Assembly (NCBI RefSeq): GCF_026212465.1
Contig: NC_080056.1
Location: 17,114,101 to 17,178,100 of the forward strand
Source: Amaranthus tricolor
Lineage: Eukaryota > Streptophyta > Magnoliopsida > Caryophyllales > Amaranthaceae
DNA length: 64,000 nucleotides
Reading direction: 5' to 3'
Below the pieces are notes generated by a model, which did no database searches, was not told where the DNA came from, and was given only the letters and a program-made list of their open reading frames with translations. A program made the position numbers and the translations under genes. Below are positions 13,371 through 22,740 of this stretch, one piece after another. Numbering within the stretch: the stretch's first letter is position 1; every line of letters starts with the position of its first letter.

Positions 13371-13734
13371 TCAAGGTCACATGACCAAACTATAAGGAAA
13401 ATAATAATAATGGTGATCTAATATTAGGTTGGTTAGGGAAAAGATTGGGTAAAATGGTCTTGGGGTGACCCGTTCTAGTGAACGGTCACCCATTTTTTTT
13501 CAAAAATTTTCGCCACGTGTCGCGTTTTGATTGGGCGTTGAAAATTAATAGCTAAAATAATTTTAAAAAAATAAAATTATACCAACGGTTATATTTTTTC
13601 GAGATCTATAAAATGAGACCCATATTGATATTTTTTGACATAATTTTATTTTTACATAGTTTGTTCTTATTTTCCTACTTTTTTTGGTTAAAAAAATACC
13701 AAAGTAATCATTTCAAAAATTCCCCAAAAAAAAT
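13371..13734. other. Spacer between the two Harbinger copies, with the 5' non-coding end of the right copy
   Basis: From about 13490 the sequence CCACGTGTCGC followed by CCAACGGTTATA resembles the 5' leader of plant Harbinger elements and runs directly into the ORF1 start at 13735. The stretch 13371-13440 matches neither copy. No intact 5' terminus GAGCATCC is found here. Confidence 0.55.
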
Positions 13735-14248
13735 ATGGATTCAAATAACCCAAATTATGGAAGAAATCCATGTAAAAAAAACCAAGGAAAAAATCTTTTT
13801 ACAATCAAAGTGCTCAAATTCAGTATCAAAATCCTCCGTTCAATCCTCCATTTTCTCAAAATACTCCAAATTCTTATTACTTTATTCCTCAAAATATCCC
13901 AAATTTATCTTATTATGTTCCTCAAAATACCCAAAATTCTCAAACTATGTTTCACCACCATCATCAATCTCACAATGTCAACTCTAATATTGATATCTAT
14001 TCAACTCCGATAAGGGGTGAAAGTTTAGACGAAAATGAGATGGAGTATGATGATGATGATGATGAAAATGAAGGAAATGATCAAGATGATCAATATGGTG
14101 ATGATGGAGGAAATTGTGTTCATCATGTTGATGCTAGTCTTTACACCCAACCATCATTTCAAGATCTAGTTTCACAATTTGGTTCACCACCGAGCTTCAC
14201 TCAATTGGTTCAACCATCTCAACAGCTATCTAATAATAATGATGAAGC
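13735..14248 (+). pseudogene. Harbinger ORF1, right copy, first part
   Basis: The reading starts MDSNNPNYGRNP, then shifts frame. The Pro/Asn/Tyr-rich N-terminal tail (NPPFNPPFSQN, NSYYFIPQN) is split between frames before the acidic run at 14040-14100 and the segment THPSFQDL-like at about 14150. The Myb/SANT-like part is cut at 14248 by the Mutator-like insertion and resumes at 15591. The frameshift in the N-terminus shows that this copy was already dead or died independently. Confidence 0.75.
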
Positions 14249-14586
14249 TAGGTTGCACTAAAACGGACACGGACACGGACACGGACACGACACGGGTACG
14301 GAAAAACGCCAACTTAAAAATGGCGGACACGGGGACATGAAAATGGTAATATAAAAAATATATCAAATTAAAGATAATTTTACAATCTTTCATTTGATAT
14401 TTGTAAATAAACACTTTAAAAACATAAAAATCACATAAAATGCAAATAAGTACCAAATAAACAACATGAGTATTTAAAATAAGTCATACAAATTCAAAAA
14501 AAAATTTTAAAATCAAATTATAAACACATTAAAAAACCACAATTAAGAATTGAACTCTTAAGAAAAAATCACATTAAAATTTATAG

Positions 14587-14668
14587 CCTGATGGGCTCTT
14601 GTGTGAGGAGACATGTTAGAGTATATAAGATATCAATTTAAGCTTTTGTTTGAGATGGTTTATTGACA
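14587..14668 (+). repeat. 3' end of a TRIM retrotransposon, truncated
   Basis: A purine-rich tract (GTGAGGAGACA) is followed by a 55-base LTR-like unit from TGTTAGAGTATATAAGATAT to TTGACA. This matches the 3' end of the complete 289-bp element at 59913-60201, minus an internal segment of about 17 bases. The body and 5' LTR are absent. Confidence 0.75.
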
Positions 14669-15102
14669 AATTTTGACTGCTAATACGGGGCCATCTCACA
14701 ATAAAACGGTCTCACAAGACTCGCTGTAAATTAAACACAAATTCTTGTGAATGATGGTCACTTTGAGAGACCATCTCTAATTGGCCGGCCTATTATATAT
14801 TTTTTAAAATATTGTAAGTAGGCATTAAAAATGATATAAATAGACATTCATAATATTGAAAGTAGGTATTAAGAATACCGTAAACAAGCATTAAGAATAA
14901 TATAAGTAGGTATTAAAAATACGATAAATAAACATTAATCTTTAAAAAGACGGTTATTCAAAAGAATTAGCCGAATAAAATGGGGTGTTTCGGAATCATG
15001 GTGGTCCATTCAAACGAAGGTAAAGCCATAAAGTAAAAAACAATACAAAACCCCTGAAATCCCCTCCCTCCAACACAACTTCCTCATTCCCAAGCAGTGT
15101 AC

Positions 15103-15110
15103 TATAAAAA
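15103..15110 (+). promoter_or_regulatory. TATA box of the captured HEN1-like promoter
   Basis: TATAAAAA stands 81 bases before the ATG at 15191 and is followed by a C/T-rich leader. The spacing fits a plant RNA polymerase II promoter with a 5' leader of about 50 bases. Whether it is active in the element is unknown. Confidence 0.5.
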
Positions 15111-15190
15111 CACTTTATTCTCCCCAAATTCCTCCAATTTTCCCCCTTTTCTTCTCAATCCTCGAATTTTCAACTGAATTCAGTACAAAA

Positions 15191-15364
15191 ATGGAAGCCA
15201 AATCATCATCATCTTCTGCGACAATGAAGAAACCAACATTAACACCGAAAGCCGTAATATACCAGAAATTTGGTGACAAAGCACGCTATAAGATTGAGGA
15301 AGTTCAGGAAGAATCTCCTCAAAATGGGTGTCCTGGTTTGGCTGCTGTAGTACTCGGTTTTTAA
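15191..15364 (+). pseudogene. HEN1: Captured N-terminal fragment of a HEN1-like small-RNA methyltransferase
   Basis: The 57-codon frame contains KPTLTPKAVIYQKFGDKARY and then QNGCPGLA. This is the start of the first double-stranded-RNA-binding region of plant HEN1, the enzyme that adds a 2'-O-methyl group to the 3' end of microRNAs and siRNAs. After GLA the match stops and the frame runs into the element's end (AVVLGF-stop), where the family would continue IPQKGPCLY. The rest of HEN1, including the methyltransferase domain, is absent. A promoter-like leader precedes it, so a genomic 5' segment rather than mRNA was captured. The identification is from memory of the family sequence. Confidence 0.82.
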
Positions 15365-15590
15365 TTTTTAATTTTTTTTAATTTTTTTTATTTTTTTTAA
15401 ATAACACACGTGTCCCTTGCCGTGTCCGTCGCGTGTCCTTGCCGTGTCCACGTGTCCGAAAAAATATTAAAATATTGGACACTTCATTTGGCGTGTCGGA
15501 CACGGATTTTCGCGTGTCCGTCGCGTGTCCGTGTCCGACACGTGTCCGACACGCGACACGCGAATTGAGTGCCGTGTTCGTGTTTCGCAG

Positions 15591-16425
15591 TGATGAAGCC
15601 CTTATATCTTCAAAGAAAAGTTGGGATTTGATTGAAGATATTGCTCTCATATGTTCAGTCATGAACACAAGTACAAATCCAATTGTGAGCACCAACCAAA
15701 AGATAAGAGTGAGGTGGCAGAAAGTTAAGAAAGCTTATGAAGCAGCGAGGATGGAACGACCCCATCTGGTCCCACGAAGAACCGCCGACATGCTTAAATG
15801 TCGTTGGGGTAGAGTTGCTCCAGCATGTTTGAAGTGGTCTGGAAGTTATGATGAGGCTCTTAGGAGGAAGAAGAGTGGCACGACAGACGAAGATGTGCTT
15901 AAAGAAGCGCATTTAATCCATCAAAGAAAACACGGTAACTTTAACTTGATTGAGCAATGAAAAATTTTAAGAAAGTATAACAAGTGGAAGCAAGTGGTAA
16001 AAACTAATCAAAAAAAATAATTGGATCAACAACCAACTGGTGATGTTAGTAGTAAAAGTAGTGGGAAAAGATCAAGGACAGAAGAAGACTTTGAAACTCC
16101 AACAAGTGAACCTCAAGGAGGATCATCCACTCGCCCCGAGGGTGTGAGAAGGCTAAGGCTCGCATGATTGGGAAGATGGTTGCAGATCAATCAATTCAAG
16201 CTTTGAGTGCATTTGGAAAGAGTCTTCGACTTAATTCAGAAATAATGAAAGAGAAGACAGAACTTCAAAAACAAAAAGAAGCCCGAAAACAAAAACAACT
16301 TCAACTGTAAGAATATCGAATGAATTGGGAGATATATGAATCATTATGCAAAAAGGAAACTCTTTAGCCATGGGAAGCTGATATGATGGTTCAACTTGGA
16401 CAATACCTTCAGAATTACAATCATC
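15591..16425 (+). pseudogene. Harbinger ORF1, right copy, second part
   Basis: After the duplicated TGATGAAGC the frame resumes at SSKKSWDLIEDIALICSV, through RTADMLKCRWGRVAPACL, to FNLIEQ-stop at 15958-15960. Beyond the TGA the DQQPTGDVSS segment and the Gln/Lys-rich coiled-coil-like part continue to about 16425 (MVQLGQYLQNY) in a shifted frame. A second frame break lies near 16145, where the left copy reads GVKKAKA. The premature TGA is at the same codon as in the left copy. Confidence 0.75.
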
Positions 16426-16533
16426 AGTAGATATTTTAATTATGTAATGTCTTAATTATGTTTTAATTATGTATTGTTTTTAACGATGGTTTAATTATGT
16501 AATCTTTAAAAATGATGTTTTAATTATGTAAGG

Positions 16534-16690
16534 TTTTCATGCATTAGTCTTCTCATTTCTATCACCTTTTAGCATGCATTAGTCTTTTCCTTTCCATCAC
16601 CTTTTTGCATGCATTAGTTTTCTCATTTCCATCACCTTTTTGGCATGCATTAGTCTTTACCTTTCCATCACCTTTTGGCATGCATAATAT
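16534..16690 (+). repeat. Four 35-bp tandem units, right Harbinger copy
   Basis: Four units built on CATGCATTAGTCTT and CCATCACCTTTT lie end to end. They mirror the array at 12055-12204 unit for unit. Confidence 0.85.
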
Positions 16691-16734
16691 TATATATGTG
16701 CACATCCAAATTCGATTGGATTTATAACTTCAAA

Positions 16735-17554
16735 ATGAGCTTTTCTAACTTCAATTTTGTGTAACACCTTAGCCCCTCGGACCGCTGATGACTACTCTTG
16801 GAGACTGTAGACTAGCCTCACAAACCAACACAAGTCTTTACAGCGCACTTTGGCCTCACTCGTGCGCACCCGGGAAAACTTCCTAGGAGGTCACCCATCT
16901 TAAGATTGCTCTCCACCAAGCACGCATAACTGTGGAGTTCTTAACAAATGGGCACCCTAGAAAAGAAGATGTACCTTGTTGATATGAGTAGTCTATCAAT
17001 CCTTTTTCAAGCTAAACCTAGGGTATTACATTTTGCCTCATCCACTTCAAGTTCTTCATCTTCTGACGAAGAGAATGAACTAATACATAATATGGTTGAT
17101 TATGCCTTTCAATACGCAATTCCTCCCATTGTTTCAACACTACAACCAAGGGTGAGAATGTCGAATTCAAAGAGACCATTTAAAAGGTCATTCCCAACTA
17201 TTTAATGATTATTTTGCTGAAAATCCTACATAGTCTTCTCGATTGTTTCGACGTAGGTTTAGGATGAGGAAACATGTATTTTTACGTATAATGGAAGCTG
17301 TCTCCAACAACGATCCATGGTTCACTACCAACATTGATGCAACTGGTAGAAAAGGTCTAAGTGCTTTACAAAAGTGTACTGCAGCTCTTCGTATGCTAAC
17401 ATACGGGGTGGCTGCTGATCAAGTTGATGAGTACCTCCGAATTAGCGAAAGCACAGCACGAAAAGCACTCGCTCATTTCACAAAGGGAATAATCAACCAA
17501 TTTGGGCAACATTATTTGAGAAAACCGCAATTAATGTATCATTTAAAATTTTAG
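16735..17554 (+). pseudogene. Truncated Harbinger transposase, right copy, interrupted by the Cassandra LTR
   Basis: The gene starts MSFSNFNF at 16735, is broken by the solo LTR (16760-17030), and resumes SSTSSSSSSDEENELIHNMV. A frame change and stop follow SFPTI near 17204. The block 17243-17554 gives FRRRFRMRKHVFLRIMEAV, TGRKGLSALQKCTAALRM and VDEYLRISESTARKAL, the conserved N-terminal half of plant Harbinger transposases. It ends LRKPQLMYHLKF-stop, at the same place as the left copy. The catalytic DDE part is missing, so any movement would need a transposase supplied in trans. Confidence 0.85.
16760..17030 (-). mobile_element. Cassandra-type solo LTR with a 5S rRNA-like block
   Basis: This 271-base insert runs from TGTAACACC to GGGTATTACA and is flanked by the 5-bp duplication TTTTG (16755-16759 and 17031-17035). 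The left Harbinger copy reads straight through the empty site. On the minus strand it contains GCGTGCTTGG and GATGGGTGACCTCCTAGGAA, which match the internal control region of 5S rRNA (boxes A to C). A 5S-like segment inside a short LTR is the signature of Cassandra TRIM elements. Only one LTR is present, so the rest was lost by LTR-LTR recombination. Confidence 0.93.
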
Positions 17555-17872
17555 TTTTTTAATTTGCGTATTTATTTTATGTATGTGCATTGTAATATTT
17601 ATTTGAAGTTAACGAATTTTTCTTACATATTAAAAAATATTTATTAAAAATTATATTTATATTTATATTTATCAAAAAAAATAAAGATAAATGTTAGATA
17701 AATTAAGGGAGAGAAATTATTGTTGGGTAGAAAAAAAGTAAGAAAGAGAGGATGATGACCTTTTAAAAGAGGTCATTGTTAACAAAATTAGATTGAAAGA
17801 TGAAATTTTAGGAGAGAGAAAAATTGTGAAATAGTAAGATGACCTTTTTTTGGGTCATGAGTAAGGATGCTC

Positions 17873-18057
17873 TAAGAGTTAGTTTTATCTCGTATAGGTT
17901 GTTAGAAGTTTGTTAGTGTAACAACTTATGTAACTAAGTCCTATCGATGATGTCTTGTATTCCTATATATGGAGGCTACTCCTCATTCAGTGTGTATCTA
18001 AGATTATCATTAATAAAGAAAATCCTTTCTCAACTTCTTCTTGCTTGTTTTCTTTCA
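17873..18057 (+). repeat. 5' LTR of the Copia element, right piece
   Basis: It matches 22551-22735 of the 3' LTR with about nine differences. It ends CTTTCA directly before the primer binding site. The 99 LTR bases corresponding to 22452-22550 are absent from both 5' pieces. Confidence 0.9.
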
Positions 18058-18071
18058 TGGTATTAGAGCTT
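18058..18071 (+). other. Primer binding site of the Copia element
   Basis: TGGTATTAGAGC lies directly after the LTR. It matches the TGGTATCAGAGC complement of initiator methionine tRNA at all but one base. This is the usual primer of plant Copia elements. Confidence 0.88.
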
Positions 18072-18129
18072 ACACTCTGAACGTCTCTACTGATTCTTTC
18101 TGCCATTATATGCGTTTAAGCAAGAGTAT

Positions 18130-19150
18130 GTGATGGTTAACAAGACAGATAAGACGAACGATCTTACTCTTAATCAGGCCAGCCCCTACTTTCCTCACCC
18201 CACCGAAACTGGTTTAAAGATTGTATCTACAATATATGATGGAGTGGGCTTTGAGGGGTGGAAAAGAGCTGTCACTATAGCTTTATCTGGAAAGAACAAG
18301 TTAGGGTTCAAAGATGGAACCTGTAAAAGAAGCACAACAAATGAGAACCATGCAAAGGCATGATCATTGGATGGCTTCTAAATGCCATGAGTGAAAAGAT
18401 TACACAAAGCGTTTTACAGATTAAAACAGCAACAGGAATTAGGGATGAGCTTGAACAAAGATTCGGTCAATCATCCTCTGCTCAATTGTTCACGGTTCAA
18501 GAAGTCCTGCAAGGACCGGACATATCCATTGAAGACTTCTTCAACAAAATGAAGGGTCCATGGGATGAAATTGATGCCCTAGACCCTCTTGTCATATGTT
18601 CTTGTACATGGTGTTCTTGCATTCTATCACAGAAAGTGCTCAAAAGCCAACAGTCTGGGAGAGTCATTCAATTTCTAATGAAACTAAATGGGAGATACCA
18701 CCAAGCCAGATCCAAGAGCAAGTACACCAAGAAATAAGCAAGATTCGCATTGAAGATTCACAAGAACCCAACATTGCTTGTAGAATGGAGAAGAGGAAGT
18801 ACAATGAGTTTAAGAATAAGAACTTCAAAGGAAATGGTAACAAAAGGCACAATACTAACCTGTTTTGTGATCATTGTAAAATCAATGGCCACACTTATGA
18901 AATGTGTTGGAAAGTGCACGGTTATCCACCCAATTTCAGACAAAACTCATGGAGAAAAGATGAAAGTAAAGCCAATGCAGCACAAGGATATCCTTACCCT
19001 TCAATTGATGCTGTCATGAATCAAGAAAACAACTATGTGAATACAAAGCTTACCGTTGAGCAGTTTAATCAGCTTATGAGTTTGTTGAGTAAGCAGGTGA
19101 ATGAAACAAAGGAAGTTGCATGCTCTAATGTTGTGCAGTCTACAGGTACA
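18130..19150 (+). pseudogene. Copia gag, broken
   Basis: The gag opens at 18133 or nearby with YFPHPTETGLKIVSTIYDGV and WKRAVTIALSGKNKLGF, the N-terminal domain of plant Copia capsid proteins. It then shifts frame at 18360 to WLLNAMSEKITQSVL and SSAQLFTVQEVLQGPDISI. A CCHC zinc knuckle, CDHCKINGHTYEMC, lies at about 18869-18910 in a third frame and would bind RNA for packaging. At least two frame changes are needed to read the whole, so no functional capsid can form. Confidence 0.88.
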
Positions 19151-19169
19151 TGTTGTTTTTCTATTATTA

Positions 19170-20365
19170 ATCATAACACATGGATTATTGATAGGCATCG
19201 GACCACATGTGTTATAACCTTTCATTGTTTCATAATTGCAAAACACTAACCATGAGTAATCATTCTGTTATCACTCCAAATGGGAGTCAAGTTAAAGTGA
19301 ATATTATACGAGATGTGAGAATACATAATGATATTCTATTAAAGAATGTTTTGTATGTTCCATGTTTCCAATATAATCTCATCTCAGTTAACAAGCTTGT
19401 CAAGGACATGCATTATGAGATAATATTCACCACTAATGAGTGTATTATGCAGGGAAGTTTAATGAGGATGCCTTTACTACTTGGTTAATAAGAGGCACTC
19501 TATACTATCTACACTACAACAATGATGTAGAAGCAAGAACACATGCTGCTTGTATTGAAACAAACAATACAGAAGAAAAGAAGCTACATAATCTAAAAAT
19601 GTGGCACATCAGATTAAGGCATTTACCCTTTAACAACATTCAAATCATATTTCCTAAACTAAAAGGAAAATACATTAATGATAGCTGCTTTTGCACCATA
19701 TGTCCCTTGAAAAAACAGACTAGATCTAGTTTTTCTAAGAAAATAAAAGATACACAAAGTGTATTTCAATTGTTGCACATGGATGTATAGGGTCCATTGA
19801 GACACTCAACTAGAACACAATGTAATAGCTTCATACAATAGTAGATGATTTCTCAAGATTTACTAGGGTTTTCCTTATTAAACACAAATCTGAGTTTTTG
19901 AATTAGTTCAAACAATTCTTTGAATATTTCTTGACTCGGTTTAATGTCAAGATTAAGCAAGTTAGAACAGATAATGCAAAGGAACTTTCAAAATGAGAAA
20001 CATTGTAGTTCTAAATAACCAAGGGTATTGCTCATCAAAGTAGTTGCGTTGACACCCCACAACAGAATAGGTTGTAGAAAGAAAACATAGGCATTTGGGA
20101 GAAGTAATGAGGTCACTCATGTTCCAATCAAAGCTCCTTATGTCTTTTTGGGGAGACTCTGTGCAATGTGCAGCCTTCCTTATTAACAAAATTCCTATGA
20201 CCATCATACAAGACAAGAGTCCATATGAGGTCCTATTTGGTAAACCTCTAAAATATGACTTGTTAAAACCCTTTGGTTGCCTTTTCTATGCATCTACTTT
20301 AAAAAGAGAAAGAATGAAACTGGATCCCAAAGCTAATCCATGCATACTCATTGGGTATGCATAAA
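19170..20365 (+). pseudogene. Copia protease and integrase, broken
   Basis: At about 19177 NTWIIDRHRTTC stands where the aspartic protease usually has WIIDSGA; the Gly of the active-site triad is gone. The GAG-pre-integrase block with paired His and Cys (WHIRLRHLPFNN, CFCTICPLKKQTRS) ends in LLHMDV-stop near 19790. Integrase core fragments follow (VDDFSRF at about 19840, ADNAKE-like at 19970, TPQQNRVVERKH at about 20055). The segment 20095-20365 holds the C-terminal SPYEVLFGKPLKYDLLKPFG motif. Several stops make the polyprotein inactive. Confidence 0.88.
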
Positions 20366-20859
20366 TTCAAAAAGGATTCAAACTTTATAACTTGAAAACA
20401 AAAGTTGTGTTTATTTCTAGAGATGTTAGATTTCATGAAAATTTTTCCCCACACTTCATCGTAAATCAAGATACACAACCTCTAACTTAGTTTTTCTTAA
20501 CTAAGTCCAGCTTTGATCATATAAATAGAGATAATATGATCCCTTGTAACAAAGGTACTGACACCTCAGAAGGTGCACAACAAAACTCCAACACAGAACA
20601 AAGGGTACAATATCCTCAGGAGAAAATTGTTGAATCTCCATTGCCTATGTGTTTGAACAAAGATAGTCAGAAACAACAAAGGATCATTAAGAAACCTAAA
20701 TACTTAAATGACTATGTTTTTGGACAAACTTTATCCCACTAATGCAACCTAATTCATTTTAAGGATCTTGCATCCACACACAAAGGTCTAGTATATAAAC
20801 ACTAAAACTATCATGAACTAAGTTGTTATAAAGAAGCTTCTCAAGATTTTCTTTGGAAA

Positions 20860-21570
20860 GAAGCCATGAAAAAAGAACTAGAAGCATTGTCTAAAAACTC
20901 AACTTGGATAGTTGTTGACCTTCCCAAAGGAAGAAAGGCAATAGGGTGCAAATGGGTGTATAAGGTTAAGTTGAAAGCTGATTGATCATTGGAGAGGTTT
21001 AAAGCAAGATTAGTAGTTATAGGGTATAACCAAAAATATGGTATTGACTATGATGAGACCTTCTCACCAGTCATAAAAATGACAACTATAAGATGCGTAC
21101 TAGCATTAGTTGCATCTCAAAAATGGATAGTTTATCAACTTGATGTAAAGAATTCTTTTCTACATGGAAGTTTAAATGAGCAAGTATATATGCAAATGCC
21201 TGAAGGCATTAATAATCCCAAGGGGAAGGTCTGTTTACTTAAGAAGTCCCTATATGTCCTCAAACAGGCTTCAAGGCAATGGCATGCCAAACTCTTTGAA
21301 GAACTAAGAAGTCTTGGATATGGGCAGTCCAAAAATGACTACTCTCTTTTTATAAAGAGAATATCTTCATCAATCATCATTGTTACAATACATATAGATG
21401 ACATCCTTGTTACTAGGAATAACCAACAAGAAATCAAGGATTTAAAAGATCACCTACATAAGAAATTCACTATCAAAGACTTAGGACATTTGAACTACTT
21501 TCTTGGGATGGAAATAAGTCATACTACAGAAGGAGTTATCTTAACTCAATATAAATGTACTTAACAGCTT
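20860..21570 (+). pseudogene. Copia reverse transcriptase, partly open
   Basis: From about 20860 (WKEAMKKELEAL) through GCKWVYKVKL the frame meets a TGA at 20983. It then stays open for 191 codons: RFKARLVVIGYNQKYGIDY, LDVKNSFLHGSLNEQVYMQM, and the catalytic box IHIDDILVT, where most Copia elements have Y.DD. It ends with LGMEISHTTEGVILTQYKC-stop where the family usually reads QRKYI. This is the best-preserved part of the element but is not complete. Confidence 0.9.
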
Positions 21571-22320
21571 TTGAAGGCTAGTTGGCAAAAATGTTTCAAG
21601 AAAGCTGCTACCCCTTTACCTTTAAATAGTAAACTACCTGCCTTTGAGGGAGAGTTACTAGATGATCCTAGTGTTTATAGAAGCATTATAAAAAAAACTG
21701 AATCTCCTCACTAATACTAGATCTCACTTATCATATACCGTACAAACTCTAAGTCAGTTTATGCAGCATTGCTTTATGTCCTCAATTATGTCAATGGTAC
21801 TTGTGGTCAAGGAATTATCCTTAAGGGTAGTGATAAACTAGTATTACAAGCCTTCTCAAACTCAAACTGGGCTTCTTGTCTTGACAGTAGAAGATCTATC
21901 ACTGGATATTTAATTTTACTAGGAAAGTCTCCTATATGTTGGAAAGCAAAAAAGCAACATATTGTCTCCAAATCTAGCTCAGAAGCAGAGTATCGAGATA
22001 TATGTCTCAAGCGACTTTAAAGGTAGCCTGGGTGGTTAGGTTACTAGAAGAGCTTGGAATTACAAAGTTGAGATCTGTTACACTTAGTTGTGATAACCAG
22101 TCCGCTATATACATTAGAAAAAATCCCTTCTTTCACGAAAGAAAGAAACACATCAAGGTAGATTGTCACTTTACTCGAGACAAAATCATGGAGGGGCTCT
22201 TGCAATTGTCCTATCTCCCTACTAAAAATCAATTAGCTGATGTGTTTACTAAAGTTTTACCATCAGGACAATTTAGAGACTTATTATCCAAACTAGGAGT
22301 TTCAGCAAAGACAACCCCTA
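21571..22320 (+). pseudogene. Copia RNase H region
   Basis: After several stops, 21769-22020 reads YVNGTCGQGI, SNWASCLDSRRSITGYLILL and WKAKKQHIVSKSSSEAEYR, the hallmark RNase H sequence of Copia elements. The following 22002-22320 in a shifted frame gives LSCDNQSAIYIRKNPFFHER and LADVFTKVL. RNase H removes the RNA strand during cDNA synthesis. The frame changes near 22015. Confidence 0.9.
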
Positions 22321-22322
22321 GT

Positions 22323-22333
22323 TTGAGGGGGGA
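22323..22333 (+). other. Polypurine tract of the Copia element
   Basis: TTGAGGGGGGA stands immediately before the 3' LTR start. It is the expected primer for plus-strand DNA synthesis. Confidence 0.8.
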
Positions 22334-22735
22334 TGTTGAGTATGTGAGTATGTTGTACAGGTTGCCTGTATGATTCTACATTGCTTGGTTACTTCTTATA
22401 TATGGAATGAAGATCAAGCATCAAATGGAAGAAATCAGCAAGTGTTTATCAGTGACTACAAGTGTTGTGTACACCTTGTTGTCTGCAACTCCTTCTGCCA
22501 GCACAACATTATTTTCTTAGTCTTATTTGTATAGGTGGCATTCTGTTTTATAAGAGTTAGTTTTATCTCGTATAGGTTGTTAGAAGTTTGTTAGTGTAAC
22601 AACTTATGTAACTAACTCCTATCGATGATGTCTTGTATTCCTATATAAGGAGGCTGCTTTTCATTCAGTGTGTATCCAAGATTATCATTAATAAAGAAAA
22701 TCCTTTCTCTACTTCTTCTTACTTGTTGTCTTTCA
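22334..22735 (+). repeat. 3' LTR of the Copia element, complete
   Basis: The 402-base unit runs from TGTTGAGTATG to TTGTCTTTCA and is followed by the target duplication GTATG. A TATA-like CTATATAAG at about 22641-22650 and a likely polyadenylation signal AATAAAG at about 22690 fit an LTR promoter and 3' processing site. Confidence 0.92.
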
Positions 22736-22740
22736 GTATG

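Larger units (their letters stand above)
14249..15590 (+). mobile_element. Pack-MULE-like element carrying a HEN1 promoter and exon-1 fragment
   Basis: The insert of 1342 bases is flanked by a perfect 9-bp duplication TGATGAAGC (14240-14248 and 15591-15599). The left Harbinger copy shows the undisturbed site. Nine-base duplications are typical of Mutator-like elements. Its ends are rich in ACGGACACG words in opposite orientation; the outer 20 bases match only partly. Inside are the end of a tiny TRIM (14587-14668), short repeats of about 27 bases (14815-14940), and a captured host-gene start with TATA box and ATG at 15191. It encodes no transposase. Confidence 0.85.
13490..17872 (+). mobile_element. 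PIF/Harbinger-type element, right copy, with two later insertions
   Basis: This copy runs forwards: ORF1 from 13735, the four-unit 35-bp repeat at 16535-16688, and a truncated transposase to 17554. The terminus GGTCATGAGTAAGGATGCTC ends at 17872 next to TAA, a Harbinger-type target. It is interrupted by a Mutator-like element (14249-15590) and a Cassandra solo LTR (16760-17030). The left copy preserves both empty sites. Its 5' inverted repeat is missing. Confidence 0.87.
10924..22735 (+). mobile_element. Ty1/Copia retrotransposon, 5' LTR split by nested insertions
   Basis: The element starts TGTTGAGTATG and ends CTTTCA. It is flanked by a perfect 5-bp duplication GTATG (10919-10923 and 22736-22740). 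The 402-bp 3' LTR (22334-22735) is whole. The 5' LTR lies in two pieces (10924-11041 and 17873-18057) separated by 6831 bases of Harbinger-derived DNA. A primer site, gag, protease, integrase, reverse transcriptase and RNase H follow in the order that defines Copia, then a purine tract. The coding part has many stops. By eye about 18 of 303 comparable LTR bases differ, so the insertion is not recent. Confidence 0.93.

Noticed and set aside
16850..16945. A genuine 5S rRNA gene
   Set aside because: The match covers only the internal control region and is bounded by an LTR with its own target duplication, so it is Cassandra, not an rRNA gene.
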